A stretch of DNA of 64,000 nt from Hetaerina americana (GCA_022747635.1 JAKTNV010000089.1:310001-374000); one strand, 5' to 3'. Shown: positions 21,286 through 33,600, counted from the first letter of the stretch. Notes: generated by a model not told the origin, from the sequence alone. Numbers and translations are program-made.

Positions 21286-23434
21286 CATTTTCCTCGTAAT
21301 TGCGGTATTAATAATGAACTCAGTTTGATGGTCATCCATCAATGCTGTTGCGACTAGTAATTAAAGGGAAGGAAACCAAATGCATTTGCTGGGACGAACC
21401 ACCATTTCCAAAATTGCTAATGAATGCAATGACTTACGGCCGCTTATTCAGCGACAAGATGAAATGGATTTCAGCGCTATTCATTAAGGTAGGTGATTGT
21501 TGCCTTTGTATTCCAAAATATGAAACCATCTGCAGGGTATTAAAGATAGAATCTTAAATGCATTAGCGTTGCTAGGTCAACTCAGGGTGATATCCACGCA
21601 AGGATGTGCCGAGAAGACACAGTAATGTAAACCAGTGCCACGTCGTAGTGTTGGTTAGGATTACGAATTACATTTTTTTATTGCTTTTCATATTTGACCT
21701 TAATGCTTTGCGCTCTCGCTTCAAAGAATCAAAGGGGTAATGGCTTATAGGGTGGTTCCAGCGGCAGAAAATAGAAAAAGTCTGAGCTCTGTTGCGAAGT
21801 TTGATCAAAATCGTGAATGAAAAATCAATTATGACTAGTAATTTGACTGTCGGGTCTTGATTGTCGATTCTATTATTTTGCTTGGGTGACTTTTTAATCG
21901 AAAATAATGATTTAAACGGTAAAAACTGCCCAAAGATTGATGAAAATATAATGTAATCCCTTCATCCGCGTTTTAGTGTGGAGTTGTTTGATAATATTCG
22001 TTGTTGTGTAGTAATTTTTTTAAAGTCAGTTAAATTCATTCAGGGTATATTTTTGAACAGGAATTTCACATTACATTTCCGAAAAGGTGAATAAACTCCT
22101 TTCTCCAGATAAAAAATGAAATTAAACTCCTCTTTCTATAATTTTCCGTTTTATATTTCCCATTTTACATTATTTTCGTTAACATGTAAACATGAAGTTC
22201 ATACCTGGGCAGATCGAAATTTATTTTCCAATGCTCAGGATTGCTCGACGTTCATTAACACTCCTTTTTCACCCATAAGCCCCTTCAATCCGGCTAGTCT
22301 GTTAACTACTCTGCTCTTTCCAATTTTCCGCTGAGTAATGAAGCAGTGTGGAAACAATAGCTTTCTCCTGCTTCAATTTTAATCTTTAAAACCTATAATG
22401 AAGGAATCTTTGTTCCATTATTTCTCACACATGTCTTCCGGTTGAACTTCGCTAATAAATTTACATCTACTTCCAAACTATTATGGTGAGAATTCAATTA
22501 TTGACTCATGAAATGAAAACTTTTATTGAATATAATTAAAGGAAAATTTGTCAGAATACGTATCTTGACTTTGGTAGCCTTTTCAGATATCGAGCAACAA
22601 AATTAATTTCCGGCAAGTATGGGAGTGAATGGTGCGGAATTTGCTCGGCCCCAACGCACCAAATCCAAAGTGTGTGGTATCAACGCCGAATAAAAGTCTC
22701 GTATGCACACCCTGAATTTAAGAAATCCTTTGAGGTGGAATTTGCAAGTGTTAAAGGAGAAATTTCCGCTCCTAAGGCAAACTTCTCTCTCGTGTGCCAT
22801 CAAAAGGCTTACTCAAAATATTGGCGACCCCGTGATAATGGTGTAGTCGAATTTTCATTAATGAAAACAGGCCAATGACTAGAATCAAACTGGTATCCTT
22901 CTACATAACTCCCCTCCCTTTCACAGCCTCCCTGAATACATTACGTGAATAAGTCGAACAATTTACTCATTACACTTGTATCGGCGCTTTAATGTACGTA
23001 TACAGATACACTAACACAGTTTTAATACCATAGGCAGCCATCTCGTATTTTATTTACCAGTTTAATCGGCTCGGATAACCATAAGTTTTCGTTGGATGTA
23101 CGGCGCTTACTACGGCCACGTGGTGCGTGCTCATCCATCCCTCTGAGGCGACCAAAAAATCTCACGGATTTTGCCTGTTTACCAGCTTTGTAGCCTGCCT
23201 GAATCGGAAGAGATTTGAATTTCGCGTCGCAACTAATCCAAGGTGCGTTCAGAGTCACCCAAGTTCAAGTCAAGTTCAAAGTCACCCAACTGTTTTCTCG
23301 GGACTGGGATTAGAAAGAAGGATATGGTTGAACTTAAAATACCGGGATACTGCTCATGAATGCAAAACTTAGATGGCACCACCGTTCAGTGCTCAGGGTT
23401 CGTATAGCTGCAGCTAGGACGAGAAGCGTTTTCA
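21286..23434. other. Unclassified DNA
   Basis: I see no gene or clear repeat. ORFs are short and unconserved to my eye. Confidence 0.35.
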
Positions 23435-23615
23435 ATACTTGAAACGGCGTTCAGCGTACAAGAACAGCTTGATCATCCGTGTTTCCCACTTGAGTGGTTT
23501 AACACCAATCGAAATTCGTCGCCAATTGAGTGAATGCGATGGTGGTGTTATGGATGTGAGCACTGTGTGAATTCGGTGGAGTGACAGTTCAAGGAAGGTC
23601 GAACGTTGTGTGACA
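23435..23615 (+). mobile_element. Mariner helix-turn-helix relic
   Basis: In one frame the sequence reads VSHLSGLTPIEIRRQLSECDGG, then a degenerate MDVSTV.IRW, matching the first helix-turn-helix of a mariner transposase (the TPSEIHRQL...YGD...SSVRRW pattern). No TIR or catalytic region can be seen. Confidence 0.4.
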
Positions 23616-23933
23616 ACTAAAACCTTTGGAGTAAAAGTAGTCTGTTGTTTAACACCTGCCACAAACCCTAGTTGTGGTTAGCGGGGCACTAATAAGAAAT
23701 TATGATAATGAAAACTAACTCAGGAAGTCCAGGCCACGGACCATCAGCAATTTTCCTGTGGGAAAAATGAACCCGTAGGGAAACGTAAGCGGCTATGAAG
23801 TCAGGGAGTGTACTTTGTGAAAATGTTTACAAATTCAAATAAATTGCGGTAGATGCCGCAACGGTAACTTCTAACGGAGTCATACGCTAATGGGCATTCC
23901 AATGCAATACTTTTCTGGGTGTAAAAATTATTT

Positions 23934-24005
23934 GCCTTGAACGGGATTCAAACCCGGATCTCTCGATGTCCAGCCGAGTGCTTTAGCCAGTTAAGCTACC
24001 GAGGC
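23934..24005 (-). tRNA. tRNA-like sequence (pseudogene or SINE head)
   Basis: The minus strand folds as a 72-base tRNA: acceptor GCCTCGG/TCAAGGC with a C-A mismatch and a terminal G-T pair, a D arm with TAGCTTAACTGGCTAAAGC, an anticodon stem CTCGG/TCGAG with loop CTGGACA, and a T arm with loop TTTGAAT and one stem mismatch. The loop would give anticodon GGA (Ser), but the long variable arm expected of tRNA-Ser is absent. The flanking DNA and the inverted partner at 24042-24110 suggest a tRNA-derived repeat. Confidence 0.45.
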
Positions 24006-24041
24006 ATCCTATCAACACTCTATTGGAGTTCAAAGGAACGC

Positions 24042-24110
24042 TTCCGTAGCGTAACTACTAAAGCACTCGACCGGACATCGAGGGATCCGGGTTCGAATCC
24101 CGGTCAAGGT
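24042..24110 (+). repeat. tRNA-derived repeat, inverted partner
   Basis: The sequence carries the same anticodon-arm sequence (CTCGA/TCGAG with loop CCGGACA) and a perfect T arm (CCGGG TTCGAAT CCCGG). The acceptor stem is not paired. After it comes GGTCAAGGTGAATGATTTT, a tail also found at 50908. It lies head-to-head with the tRNA-like sequence at 23934-24005, 36 bases away. Confidence 0.6.
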
Positions 24111-25220
24111 GAATGATTTTAATTCTCTGAAAATTGTTGCACAAATGTTGTGTCAACAGGGAGTTTGTATTGAGAAGTTATAGTATTTTCAACTTTCTGG
24201 TGTAAGTAGATCAGAAACCAATTTGAACTTGAACGCATCGTCAGTAATTGATGTCTTGTATTGAATTTTCTAAAATTTGACAGCTTGATGGATAGCTTGT
24301 TTATCCTACGCCATCGCTTTCCCTGCTAACTCTCTTTTCCTTTGCATATTCATTGTGATACTGGCCGAGCTTGCGGCCATTAATACACGTTTCTCCTCAA
24401 TTTTCCCTCCTTTTTTGATACGCGTTAACTTGGTGTAGCCACTGTATACAATCAAATGTAGCAATTAGGTCCCCTAGCATTGATTTCATCGCCACTTTGT
24501 GTCCAATTAAGCATCCCCAGGGCACCATTGAATTGGAGATAATTTGTATGTCTTTGCAGTTGATTCCATTTGCTCACCGTGGGGCGAATGTCCGGGCAAG
24601 TCAAAGACTGATTCTCGAGGAAGTTTAAGTTTCATGAACCTGCTGCCTTCATTTCTCTTTTAAAACCACTTTACTCTTCACTTATCTCTCCAAATAGATT
24701 CAAATCAGATTTTGTCTAAAATGAGCGACGTTGCAATTGCCGTCATCGACTGATTCGAGCAAACGAAGACTTACTTCGCCCCACCAACAAACCGTCCCGA
24801 CTTCACTTACCCATTCTTAGAAATTCTCTTTCCAAACGTATCCTTCACTTCCACCTCCCATTCCCTACGTCCGTCTTACCTCTCTTATGAAATAACTTCC
24901 TGCCCACGCTGTTCTTCCGCCCTCCATGATCCTATCACCTAAAGTTTTCATCAAATCAATGCTCTCCTACCAATTCATCTACAATGATCGCTTACTCACA
25001 TCCGTATTTACGATATATTTTATGTCCTTGTTTACTTGAATGCATTTATAAATAACTTACTTTTCAGTTTTTAGTCACGTATAACTGAAATTTTCTGTTG
25101 CATCTGGTTGGGTGATTTAACAAATATCTTTGTTGTTACCCTTAATTCCGTTGTATATGCTACTTAGGTGATGTTATGCCTACATGGGCAATATTATTAG
25201 AGATGTATTGATTTAATTAA
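24111..25220. other. Unclassified DNA
   Basis: No defended gene. On the minus strand, 24780-25010 reads in one frame as MKTLGDRIMEGGRTAWAGSYF followed by stops. This looks like decayed coding sequence of a repeat I cannot name. Confidence 0.3.
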
Positions 25221-25545
25221 GGAAGTGCTAAGATGTGGGAGGAGAGAGGAATGTTGGGAGAAATCAAAATGAGGCAAGAAAGATGGATTCAGGGCGTGTT
25301 CATTGGCGATGGGATTTTGAAGGCTTTGATAGAGGGGGATCGTTGGGCAAACGGGGAAGGGGAAGGAGTAGGATAGGGATGTTCGACGGAATGAAGGGAG
25401 AAGGGAAATATGCGGAGTTGAAGGGGGACTTACTGTAGTGCCACGATTTTCGATTTCAGGTGGTGCTTTTTATTAGGAGTCGTAGGTAAATGCGCTTTTG
25501 TACAATGCTTTAACCTACCATAACCAGGAGAATACAAATTTTAAT
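25221..25545 (+). mobile_element. RTE-type LINE, 5'-truncated 3' end
   Basis: The plus strand matches the RTE family from EERGMLGEIKMRQERWIQG through GKRGRGRSRIGMFDGMKGEGKYAELKGDLL (stop at 25436-25438) and the 3' UTR to CTTTAACCTACCATAACCAG. The frame breaks once near 25325, at the VIEG region. It is a mid-age copy. Confidence 0.75.
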
Positions 25546-25597
25546 TCAAATGTTAATATTAGAAGATTCGATAGATGTTTGAAATAACAAGGTATCT

Positions 25598-25760
25598 ATC
25601 GGAAAAGATAATACTTGGTTATTTCACATCTATTTTATTAAACACGACTTATGTTTCGACTTACAAAGTCATCATCAGATGATGATGACTTTGAGAGACG
25701 AAACCTAGGTCATGTTTAATAAAATATGTGTTGAATAACTAAGTATCATCTTTTCCGATG
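25598..25760. repeat. Palindromic repeat with CTGATGA-hairpin-GAAAC motif
   Basis: Arms of about 80 bases (25598-25677 and 25678-25760) mirror each other: ATCGGAAAAGAT...TTTATTAAACA against TGTTTAATAAA...ATCTTTTCCGAT, meeting at CATCATCAGATGATGATG. The left arm, read on the minus strand (25653-25678), gives CTGATGATGACTTTGTAAGTCGAAAC: CTGATGA, one base, a GACTT/AAGTC stem, then GAAAC. The DNA after the right arm, to about 25799, recurs inverted at 51804-51866. Confidence 0.7.
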
Positions 25761-25848
25761 TGAATCGCTTTCACAAAGCGACGCCTCAAACCATTCTATA
25801 CAACAAGATATCTGATAAACATGCCAAAAATCGTTACGATGTGATGTA

Positions 25849-26601
25849 CGAGGGTCATCCGGAAAGTAGTACCCGTTCGTGCCGCATGAAGTGCTGACGA
25901 CGCGAGTAGCCGCTGGACGATGTCAGATAGCTTCAGTGGCTTGTCTGCCTTCTCTGAGCCAAGTTGCGTGACGCTAGCATTGCCTGTGTTGTTTCTGTGA
26001 TTGTTTACAATGTTTAAAAAAATTGAGAACGCCGCCAGTTGTGAAGTGAGGGCAGTGATTAAATTCCTCAATGCAAGAAACGTTCGCCCATGTGATATTC
26101 ATCGCCAATTAAAGGAGGTGTATGGAGACAATGTAATGGACGAGTCGTCTGTTCGGCGGTGGTGTCGCAACTTCAACATGGGGAGGGGGAACACACACGA
26201 CGATGAGCGTTCGGGGAGACCGTCTGTCATTACAGACCAACTGGTGAGCTCAGTTGACGAATTCGTGAGGAACGATCGGCGCGTCACAATTGATGACATC
26301 TGTGAGCATTTTCCCAATGTTTCTCGAACAATTGTTCATGAAATTGTTAAACACCATCTGCATTATGCAAAAATTTGTGCAAGATGGGTCCCTCGCGTAT
26401 CTCAATGAGCTGGCGGCGAAGGACTATGCAGCAGGAATACAGAAACTTGTCACACGTTATGACAAATGCCTTAATTTGCTTGGAGATTATGTTGAGAAGT
26501 AGTTTAAAGTATCCTCTTTCAAATAAAATTTTTTATGTTTGTTAATATTTACTTTTGTGTCTTTATTTCACGAACGGGTACTACTTTCCGGATGACCCTC
26601 G
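25849..26601 (+). mobile_element. 753-bp mariner deletion derivative, copy 1
   Basis: TA flanks the element at 25847-25848 and 26602-26603. The TIRs are 33 bp and identical to each other, starting CGAGGGTCATCCGG. The interior keeps the transposase N terminus and the last 40 or so codons, with the catalytic middle removed. The copy at 61219-61971 has the same length and the same deletion and differs at about three positions, all in the first 100 bases, so the deleted form itself has transposed recently. Confidence 0.95.
26010..26502 (+). pseudogene. Truncated mariner transposase (DNA-binding region plus C terminus)
   Basis: ATG at 26010 (MFKKIENAASCEVR) opens 133 codons covering both helix-turn-helix units: AVIKFLNARNVRPCDIHRQL, SSVRRWCRNF, DDERSGRPS, then VDEFVRNDRRVTIDDI and SRTIVHEIVKHHL, with ICARWVPR at the end. 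The frame stops at 26406-26408, just after the deletion point. In another frame the true C terminus follows (AAGIQKLVTRYDKCLNLLGDYVEK, stop at 26500-26502). All three catalytic Asp residues are missing. The short product could still bind TIR DNA, and so might interfere with full transposase. That is inference only. Confidence 0.85.
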
Positions 26602-26603
26602 TA

Positions 26604-28621
26604 AGTGTTCCAGCACTGAGGGGAGGTAGTCAGATTTAGACTTCTTTCAAGACCCAAGGCAATGCAAATTTACTTAAAGTCTGAGGAACCCGTGCAACAT
26701 TAATTAATTAGATAAGAAGTTTGAAACGTCCTTAGGTTAATTATACATGAGACGTACATCTGCGTTCTCCTTTTACGAACACTTCATGAAGTCAATTAGT
26801 TATTCCCTACAGTTGCATCCTTCAAGGCTGGTGCCCTATTATCCTTGACGACGTACCCATGTAGTAAATGATCAGCATACGAAGTAGAGGCTAATTGACT
26901 CTCTTTACTAAAGGTCGTGGCAGGTGATGGAGGTAACAGAACATTCCAGATTTATTATAAACAGGAATCACTGTGTAACTTTCAACCATGTTAGACAACA
27001 GGCTGAAAACCATTAATCAAGTTTTCAAGTTGAGGAAAAAGATCAGTTGAAACGAGATTGAATGGCCGTTCTCCGATACACAAGCAGTTCACGAGCCTGA
27101 CTTCGATCTGAAGGGGCATGTCGGGCCATGGTCTTGTTGCCCACGTCCTCAGTGGAGTCGCATTGGAGCACACTGGCTTTGCGCAAGGCACGGAAGAGTT
27201 CAATACGGAATCGAGGGTTCCTTGGGCTCCCTCTCATTCAGAGTGCCCTGCCGATGGCGACCCCAGATTGCCCTCCCTGCCGGGTTTGGTGGGGGAGGGA
27301 GTGAGGTAGAAGGGGAGAGACCCTCTCGAGTCCAAATAAGACGGTGGAAGGAGAAGTGGGGAAATTTTTTCGATCCTGTGTGTAGATTCCATCAAAGAGT
27401 TCCCCAGAACTCTTGTTGTCCAATCGATCGCGGCGAGGGCGAAATCGACTTCTCCTCCCTTCAAACGGTCAATTCTTCGCACGCACCACAAGCCCGTCGG
27501 CGACCTCTCCGTGGTGGCCGTCCTCCCTCTGATCAACTGCGCTCCCCCTTAATTGTTTCGAAGTGTCCCAAGTGTTTCGAGTCGTTAAAAAAAAAGCTCG
27601 CCCTCGGAAGTGCTACTAGAGCTCCACCAGTAACGAGATTGGAAAGGTCGTTTCGCCGAATACCCCGCGGTGGCTGAAATTCTGTACCCTCGGCACTCAC
27701 CGTAGCTTACTTAGCTACTCGCCGTAGCTTTACTGGCTACTTAGGACAATTAGACTCGGAGGGATTCGTTTATTCTGTCTGTCTCTCATTGTCATTGATG
27801 AGATCTTTAAATCGCCAATTTAATCGACCCTCGTGTCCTCACGGGATGCAAGGGAAATGAAAGCCAAAGCTACCCACTACCCCACTGCTACAGTCAAATG
27901 AAACTTCACATGCATTTGTCTATGGAATTTCATTAACTATATAGTTTTTTGGAAATAAATTTTGGCAACTAAAATCATTCTGGAGGGAAAATATATTAAT
28001 GAAACCTTGGAAATCCTTAAGCTATAAAATTTGAAAATACTTATTCAAACTTAAATTACTGAAATCATGTGTGATGCTCATATCTAAAGTGAGATATGTT
28101 TAATGTTATACTCTCATTAACCACGTAACTGTGCTATAGGTATTCTACCGTTTAGAAATAGGTAAAAGATTGTCCCTGAAAAGTGAAAACCTGCAGGCTG
28201 CTCGCAATTGGTCTATCAAACTTATGAAAAACTCTTAGAACATGGTAAATTTCATTACCTCGGCTGAAATTACTATTATTCCAGAAGTAAGACGTCTACT
28301 AGATATAATGAAAAGCAATTCAGTCCAAACTGAGGGCATGGAACATCATTTATTAGCGCAAGTGTATTAATTATATACATGTGTGTAATTATATAAATAC
28401 GAGTGTAGTCATTCATATGAGTATAGATATAAAGAAATGTATTCATTCACATGAATGCAGATATAAAGACAAGCGATAGGAACTCACTTAAAAGCAAAGC
28501 GTGGGTGAAAAACACAAAAAATGTGATATGCACGATATCGAGTCTTCCCCATTATTTCTATATGTCTTTTGTGTGTGTTTCGATCCCTTTTCTATATCTA
28601 TTTCCATGCGAATATTTTTAT
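26604..28621. other. Unclassified DNA with a GC-rich part
   Basis: No gene or repeat that I can defend. GC-rich sequence lies at about 27200-27720; the 151-codon ORF in it shows no domain and overlaps ORFs on the other strand. Confidence 0.35.
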
Positions 28622-29140
28622 ATACGAGGACAGTCCAGAAAGTAACTTCCGATATGCTATAAAAAATCCGCTGGAATAGATACAGAGGATTTATTATTTT
28701 CTTCTCAAAACTACGTATCTCTACTATTAAATACATATTCTCCAAACAGATCTAAACATTTGTCATATTTCTCAACTAGTGTTCAATTTCCTTCAGTATA
28801 AAATTCTGCCGCCTGAGATCGCAGCCAATCGATGACGGAATCTTGAAGTTCCTCGTCGAAACGAGCACAAAACATGTATTACATGTAGCCTAAGTTTTCA
28901 GTCGTGCTTCCACGCAACAGGGTCGTAAAAATGTGTGGAAAACTTTCTAAATACTTCAGATATCGCAAAACGCCGGTTTTCACGAACTTTTCGTCAATTT
29001 TCAAGTGCAGTTCATTGTTCACCCCGGACGGGCGGCCACTTCTGTCATCATCATGGACATTTATGTTCACTCTTGAACGAACGACAATATTGACACACAA
29101 CTCTTGTCACTCATCACATTTGGTCCGTACAGAGCACAAC
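28622..29140 (-). mobile_element. Mariner relic, related to the 753-bp family
   Basis: The left end, CGAGGACAGTCCAGAAAGTA at 28625, resembles the TIR of the elements at 25849 and 61219. On the minus strand the sequence encodes DDDRSGRPSGVNNELHLKIDEK, a degenerate second helix-turn-helix, then a C terminus AAEFYTEGN.TLVEKYDKCLDLFGEYVF. The catalytic middle and the 5' end are gone and stops are frequent. No matching right TIR is visible. Confidence 0.65.
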
Positions 29141-29764
29141 TTTCCCGATGAATGTCAGCAGCTTTGAAGTTTTTTATCGGTAAAAACATTACCACTGAAT
29201 GAGCTTCAAATTTGGCGGAATTTCAATTGTATTATTTATTTTGACTCGCTATGGTAAACAAACGACAAACGGCAGGACCATGTATTCATTGGGCCCGCGA
29301 AGTTGGCCATAGCTACCAGTTATATTAAAGTCGTATCGTATATCATTCGTATTTAATCCAGTTACGTCTGAACATTGAATACGTACTATAGGCCACTTTA
29401 TGTACGTGTGTTAGGTGGTAGTCTTTTGTACGTAAAAATATTAAGAAATCTTAATAAAATAATTTTATTAACAGACAACGTAATTCTGAAATACTGCTAT
29501 GGTGGCAAAACATTAATGTATGTAATTTGACCATTATTGCTATACAGTTTTATGTACGACATAATTTGATCATTTTTGCAATCATGCGATTTAATTTTTC
29601 TAGCCATAATGACCACAGAATCCGTAAAAAAACGAAATGAAGCACTTTAAAGGGAAACTCATAAAGACATAATTCGAGACCATCAAATTTCTCAGTAATG
29701 GTTTACCGAATAATACTGAGAAAATTGCCTCCCTTGACAACACAGAGATACTTAATAATACATT
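29141..29764. other. Unclassified AT-rich DNA
   Basis: Nothing recognisable is present. Confidence 0.35.
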
Positions 29765-30235
29765 TCTTGCCTGTCCTGACAAAGCACAACCTGACATCCG
29801 ACACTACAAAAAACTCTTCTCCAATTCAATTCTACGTACTTCCTTCACTCTTCATTCTCATTCCACCCCCCACACCCACACTTCAAAAGCCTCCAATCTA
29901 CGTTTATCATCTTGCTTCAACGACCATATGTTCGTGTCATACAAAAACCACGCTCCATATTAAAGATTTAATGAGTCTCTTCTTAATATCCTTACAGAGA
30001 AGTCCTTTTCATCAATTCTCTCCTCTTTGTGAAAGCTTCTTTGCCTAACGCAATTTTGCTTCTTGTGTCCCGACTACTATGGACATTTTGGCTCAAAACA
30101 CTTCCGAGATAGGTAATTAGTTCCACCTGTTCTAGTTTCATAGCTCGTATTTTAATTTTTAACTTATCTTGCTTCTATCACGAAAGCCACATAGCCTTTT
30201 ATTTCGCTTACGCTGATTCTGATTTCAATACATAC
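29765..30235 (-). mobile_element. RTE-type LINE relic
   Basis: On the minus strand the DNA follows the RTE ORF from the KIRAMKLEQVELI region (YLGSVLSQNV follows) through the LRRSLKIFNMERGF-like stretch to the REFSRRS-like region, with the QDDKRRLEAFEV equivalent near 29910. Many frameshifts. It is 5' truncated near 30235. Confidence 0.6.
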
Positions 30236-30244
30236 ACATAAAAA

Positions 30245-30565
30245 CATAATCATCAGTAGTTCACTGTTAAGATAGGTTTATTGTAGCCCTCCATTCTTCT
30301 CTATTCAGGGTTAATTACTCCCTTGGTAGCTTTTATGTTTTACGCCCTTCTTAATTTGTCGTATGCACTTGCCTCTAGTACTTCAGCGTGGAATGTTCCA
30401 ATCGAGGTTTCCTTGTATTATGGCTCTAAATAATCTCTTGCGCTTCAAGGTGTATCCAATCCATCTGGTTCTTTGGTTCTTCCTTACCGTAAGTCTCGGC
30501 GTTGTCCTTTTCTCTTCTGCACACTTGCTCGTTCCTCACTTAGTCTGTCCATTTTAATCGTCGGC
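30245..30565 (-). mobile_element. Second RTE-like LINE lineage, C-terminal relic
   Basis: The minus strand carries RTRWIGYTLKRKRLFRAIIQ then GNLDWNIP (spanning a frame break), followed by a degenerate YDKLRRA-like run and a tail with EKNGGL. This matches the common C-terminal pattern of RTE/BovB-like LINE proteins (RWIGH.LR...L...I.EG). It differs clearly from the abundant RTE family in this window, so I treat it as another lineage. It abuts the relic at 29765-30235. Confidence 0.5.
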
Positions 30566-30593
30566 ATTCTCCTCCAACACCACGTTTAAATAA

Positions 30594-30598
30594 ATAAT

Positions 30599-30622
<24 letters not shown>
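30594..30622. repeat. Short (TA)n tract
   Basis: About 20 bases of TA repeat followed by TGTATGTGTG. Confidence 0.8.
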
Positions 30623-30629
<7 letters not shown>

Positions 30630-33600
30630 ATAGTTATTAGAACCAGATGAAATAGAGTAGAAAAAACTTTTTTCTCGATTGATTGTGAATTCCAAAATGC
30701 AGATGATGGAGTGTTTATATAAATTAAATTTTTCTTCGTTGATATTGCGCTTCACTTCGTGTCACAAGTGAAAAGTAGATGATGATAAAATATCAAATGC
30801 ACGAGCAATGATTTATTAATTGAATTTTTTAACTTATGATTGAATACGCAGTTAACTAGCTCTTGGAAATAAATCATAAGCTTTTTCTCAAACCTTTGAA
30901 AAATTAAATGACCGGAGTTCATTGGAAAGGTATTGAAATGTTACTACATGATTAATGTCGTTGACGCATGTGTGCATTATTAATTTAATTAATTACTGTA
31001 TAGGGCCAACTGGAAAATGGCAATCCAATCGTGTGAAATATATCTTCGTATATTCGGCAAAATATAGATCGTTTGTCTCTCACTTCTGGAGCCCTGTGTT
31101 ACCTATGGTATCTCTCTCAGCCTTTTACATTTCAAGTAGTTTCCCAGGAGCTGGGTCACCGGAGTGCCAATTTAAAGTCCATGTCTAAGAGGTTACTCCG
31201 GCCCCCTACCCTAGGGTACACTTACGTCCAAATCACACAGGCACATACGTATTCTGTCAGAGAAGAACACGTAAAATTTAGTTGGGGAGAATTTCTGGAA
31301 TTCATCGCTAAAACCTCACAGAAAAATGGCTTAGACCTTCCACAGAAACTGTAAATGGCGGAAGAGATCATTTTCTTATTTGGTTGTCTTGCGTAATGTA
31401 GTGCACATCTCGGCAATAATGCATTTACTTCTGCTTCAGTGTGAGTTAGTGTCATTAAGCAACATGATTATACCTTGATATTTCTTTTCGGATGTATGAA
31501 AGATTTAAATGAAAAATTCGCCACATATCATTCACGGAACATGTGCAAAATCTGTCATCCGTTGAAAGAGCATCAGTATATGCCTCAGCAGTCATTGGGT
31601 CATTTACGTACGGGAAAATGGTCTCCAATGAGAAATATCGATTAATATAAATATTGATGTGAATGAATGCAGAAACAAAAATATGTCCTTGCCATATAAA
31701 AGTAAATATTCGATTAAATACTCCTCATACACCATTAAATATTCCTCAATGTGTAAGTTAAAAATGTTTTCCCTGTGGCCGTTGATCAATCAATCACATG
31801 TTTGCGTGTGCTAATTCAAATCTGCACTGGTCGATCGTTTTTTCCAAACTTTTTATTTATTTTCAAATTAATTTCAATCTTAAACTGTCTACTCTTGAAG
31901 AGCACGTTCATGCTTATTTTCAAAAGCTCAGGAATAATGCTGGCATTAATTTTATTTTTACGAACCCACACTGCTCTTGTTTGTCTGTCATTGGAATTTA
32001 CATAGATTGTAGATAAATGGGGCCGCCTAGCTCAAAAACATAAAAACACTACTTCACACTTTCTAATTGAATGGTGATTTCTATGGAATATTTCCTCAAA
32101 TAAAATGATTTTTCATTTCATATGGTGTACACAGCTTTCGAGATAACAGCGGTCACGGTAAACTTTGAAAGGGTTTCGTTCATATAATTCTGTTTCTTTG
32201 TGTGCAACTCAATGGTAAGTAAAATGGGTTGAGTAGGCGTGTTTAATCTCACTGGTTTCTACTTTCGTCATTATGACTTGAGACCGATGGCTTACAACTG
32301 CTTCAGTATTTTTTTCTGAATATCCGCTCGTGTATATTTTTACTATAGTTTATTTTAGAATCATACAAACTGGGAATATTTTACCATTTTTCAGTGAACC
32401 ATGTCCCCTCGACGCAATACGCCATTAAAGCAACACACAATGCCTACACCAAATTCGAACTTCGTTTAAGTTTTTCTCTTACCGGACTTGCCGTCATGTC
32501 AATCGCGCACCCGCTTTGCTCTTTTAGTTTCCCGTGACTGTACAAGAGCAACAGTTTCGCTCGCTGACTGGTCCTTAGGAGGACCTAATTCCACAAAATC
32601 CGTTTGTGACAGAGTTTATTAAAAGGAATTTCTTCACATGTGATATAGGCTCTCGATTCTATTCCATCAGAATGTTTTATGTCGGCGAAATCATCGAAGT
32701 TAGTATTTTGAGTATATATAAATCATTTATGGAACTGGTCCATAGCCTTGTGGATAAGTTCAAATCATGTTGGATAACATTGGGCGTTCCCGTCTTCTTA
32801 TCCGAGATGTTTTATAGTCACCAGAACTTGATTGGAAACTGAAGATTCCATAGGAAAAGCAATTTATTCCCTTATTGGCTGAATTCCATACCCCATTGAC
32901 CAAAATTCGAGTTGAGCTCTATCCTCTCGTATCAAAACCAATCTTCGGATTGATTATTGTGGGGAGAAATTATTGAGAGAGTAATCAATGGCTTTACCTC
33001 CAGACTGCATAATTTACCGTCTAATATGCCCAAATGACGTAGATGTTCTCAGAAGAAGTGATTATTTTAAGCCATTGAATTCACTTTTTTTACTAATAAT
33101 TCATGATACATCAATTTATGAGTTACAATAACTGTATTGCGTGTGTGCTACATTCGTAACTATTCTTCAAGTCGTATTGACATATCATAATCTTTCCTCT
33201 GCTGATATATATTCGGAATCGCCCTCAAGTATAATGGCAATATATTTAATTAATTTTCTGTCCTCTCTTCTCAGTTAAATACTCAGTACCTACTCTCAAA
33301 AGCCTCTGGAAAACGTTCTTCAGAACCAGCAGCAGTATATTCATTGATGACGTTAATGGTATCAAATTCTGCGCACTTGGAGTATAATACCCATGGAAGC
33401 CAAATTTTTTAACGCTTGCTTCTGGGTCTTTATAATTTGCATTTCACATACAAAACCAGTTGATGCCAAGTTACGTCATGGGTGAAGATGGAGTGGACTC
33501 GCTGGAGACGAGGGGGATGAATGATCACTAGAAAAATTCGTCTTGAAGGGGAGGTCTGGTTAAAGCCGTAATTCATTATAAAGCTCTTCCACCACATCTC

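Noticed and set aside
23934..24005. Functional tRNA-Ser(GGA) gene
   Set aside because: Acceptor mismatch, T-stem mismatch and lack of the long variable arm; listed only as tRNA-like.
27222..27677. 151-codon plus-strand ORF
   Set aside because: No domain, overlapped by minus-strand ORFs, biased composition.
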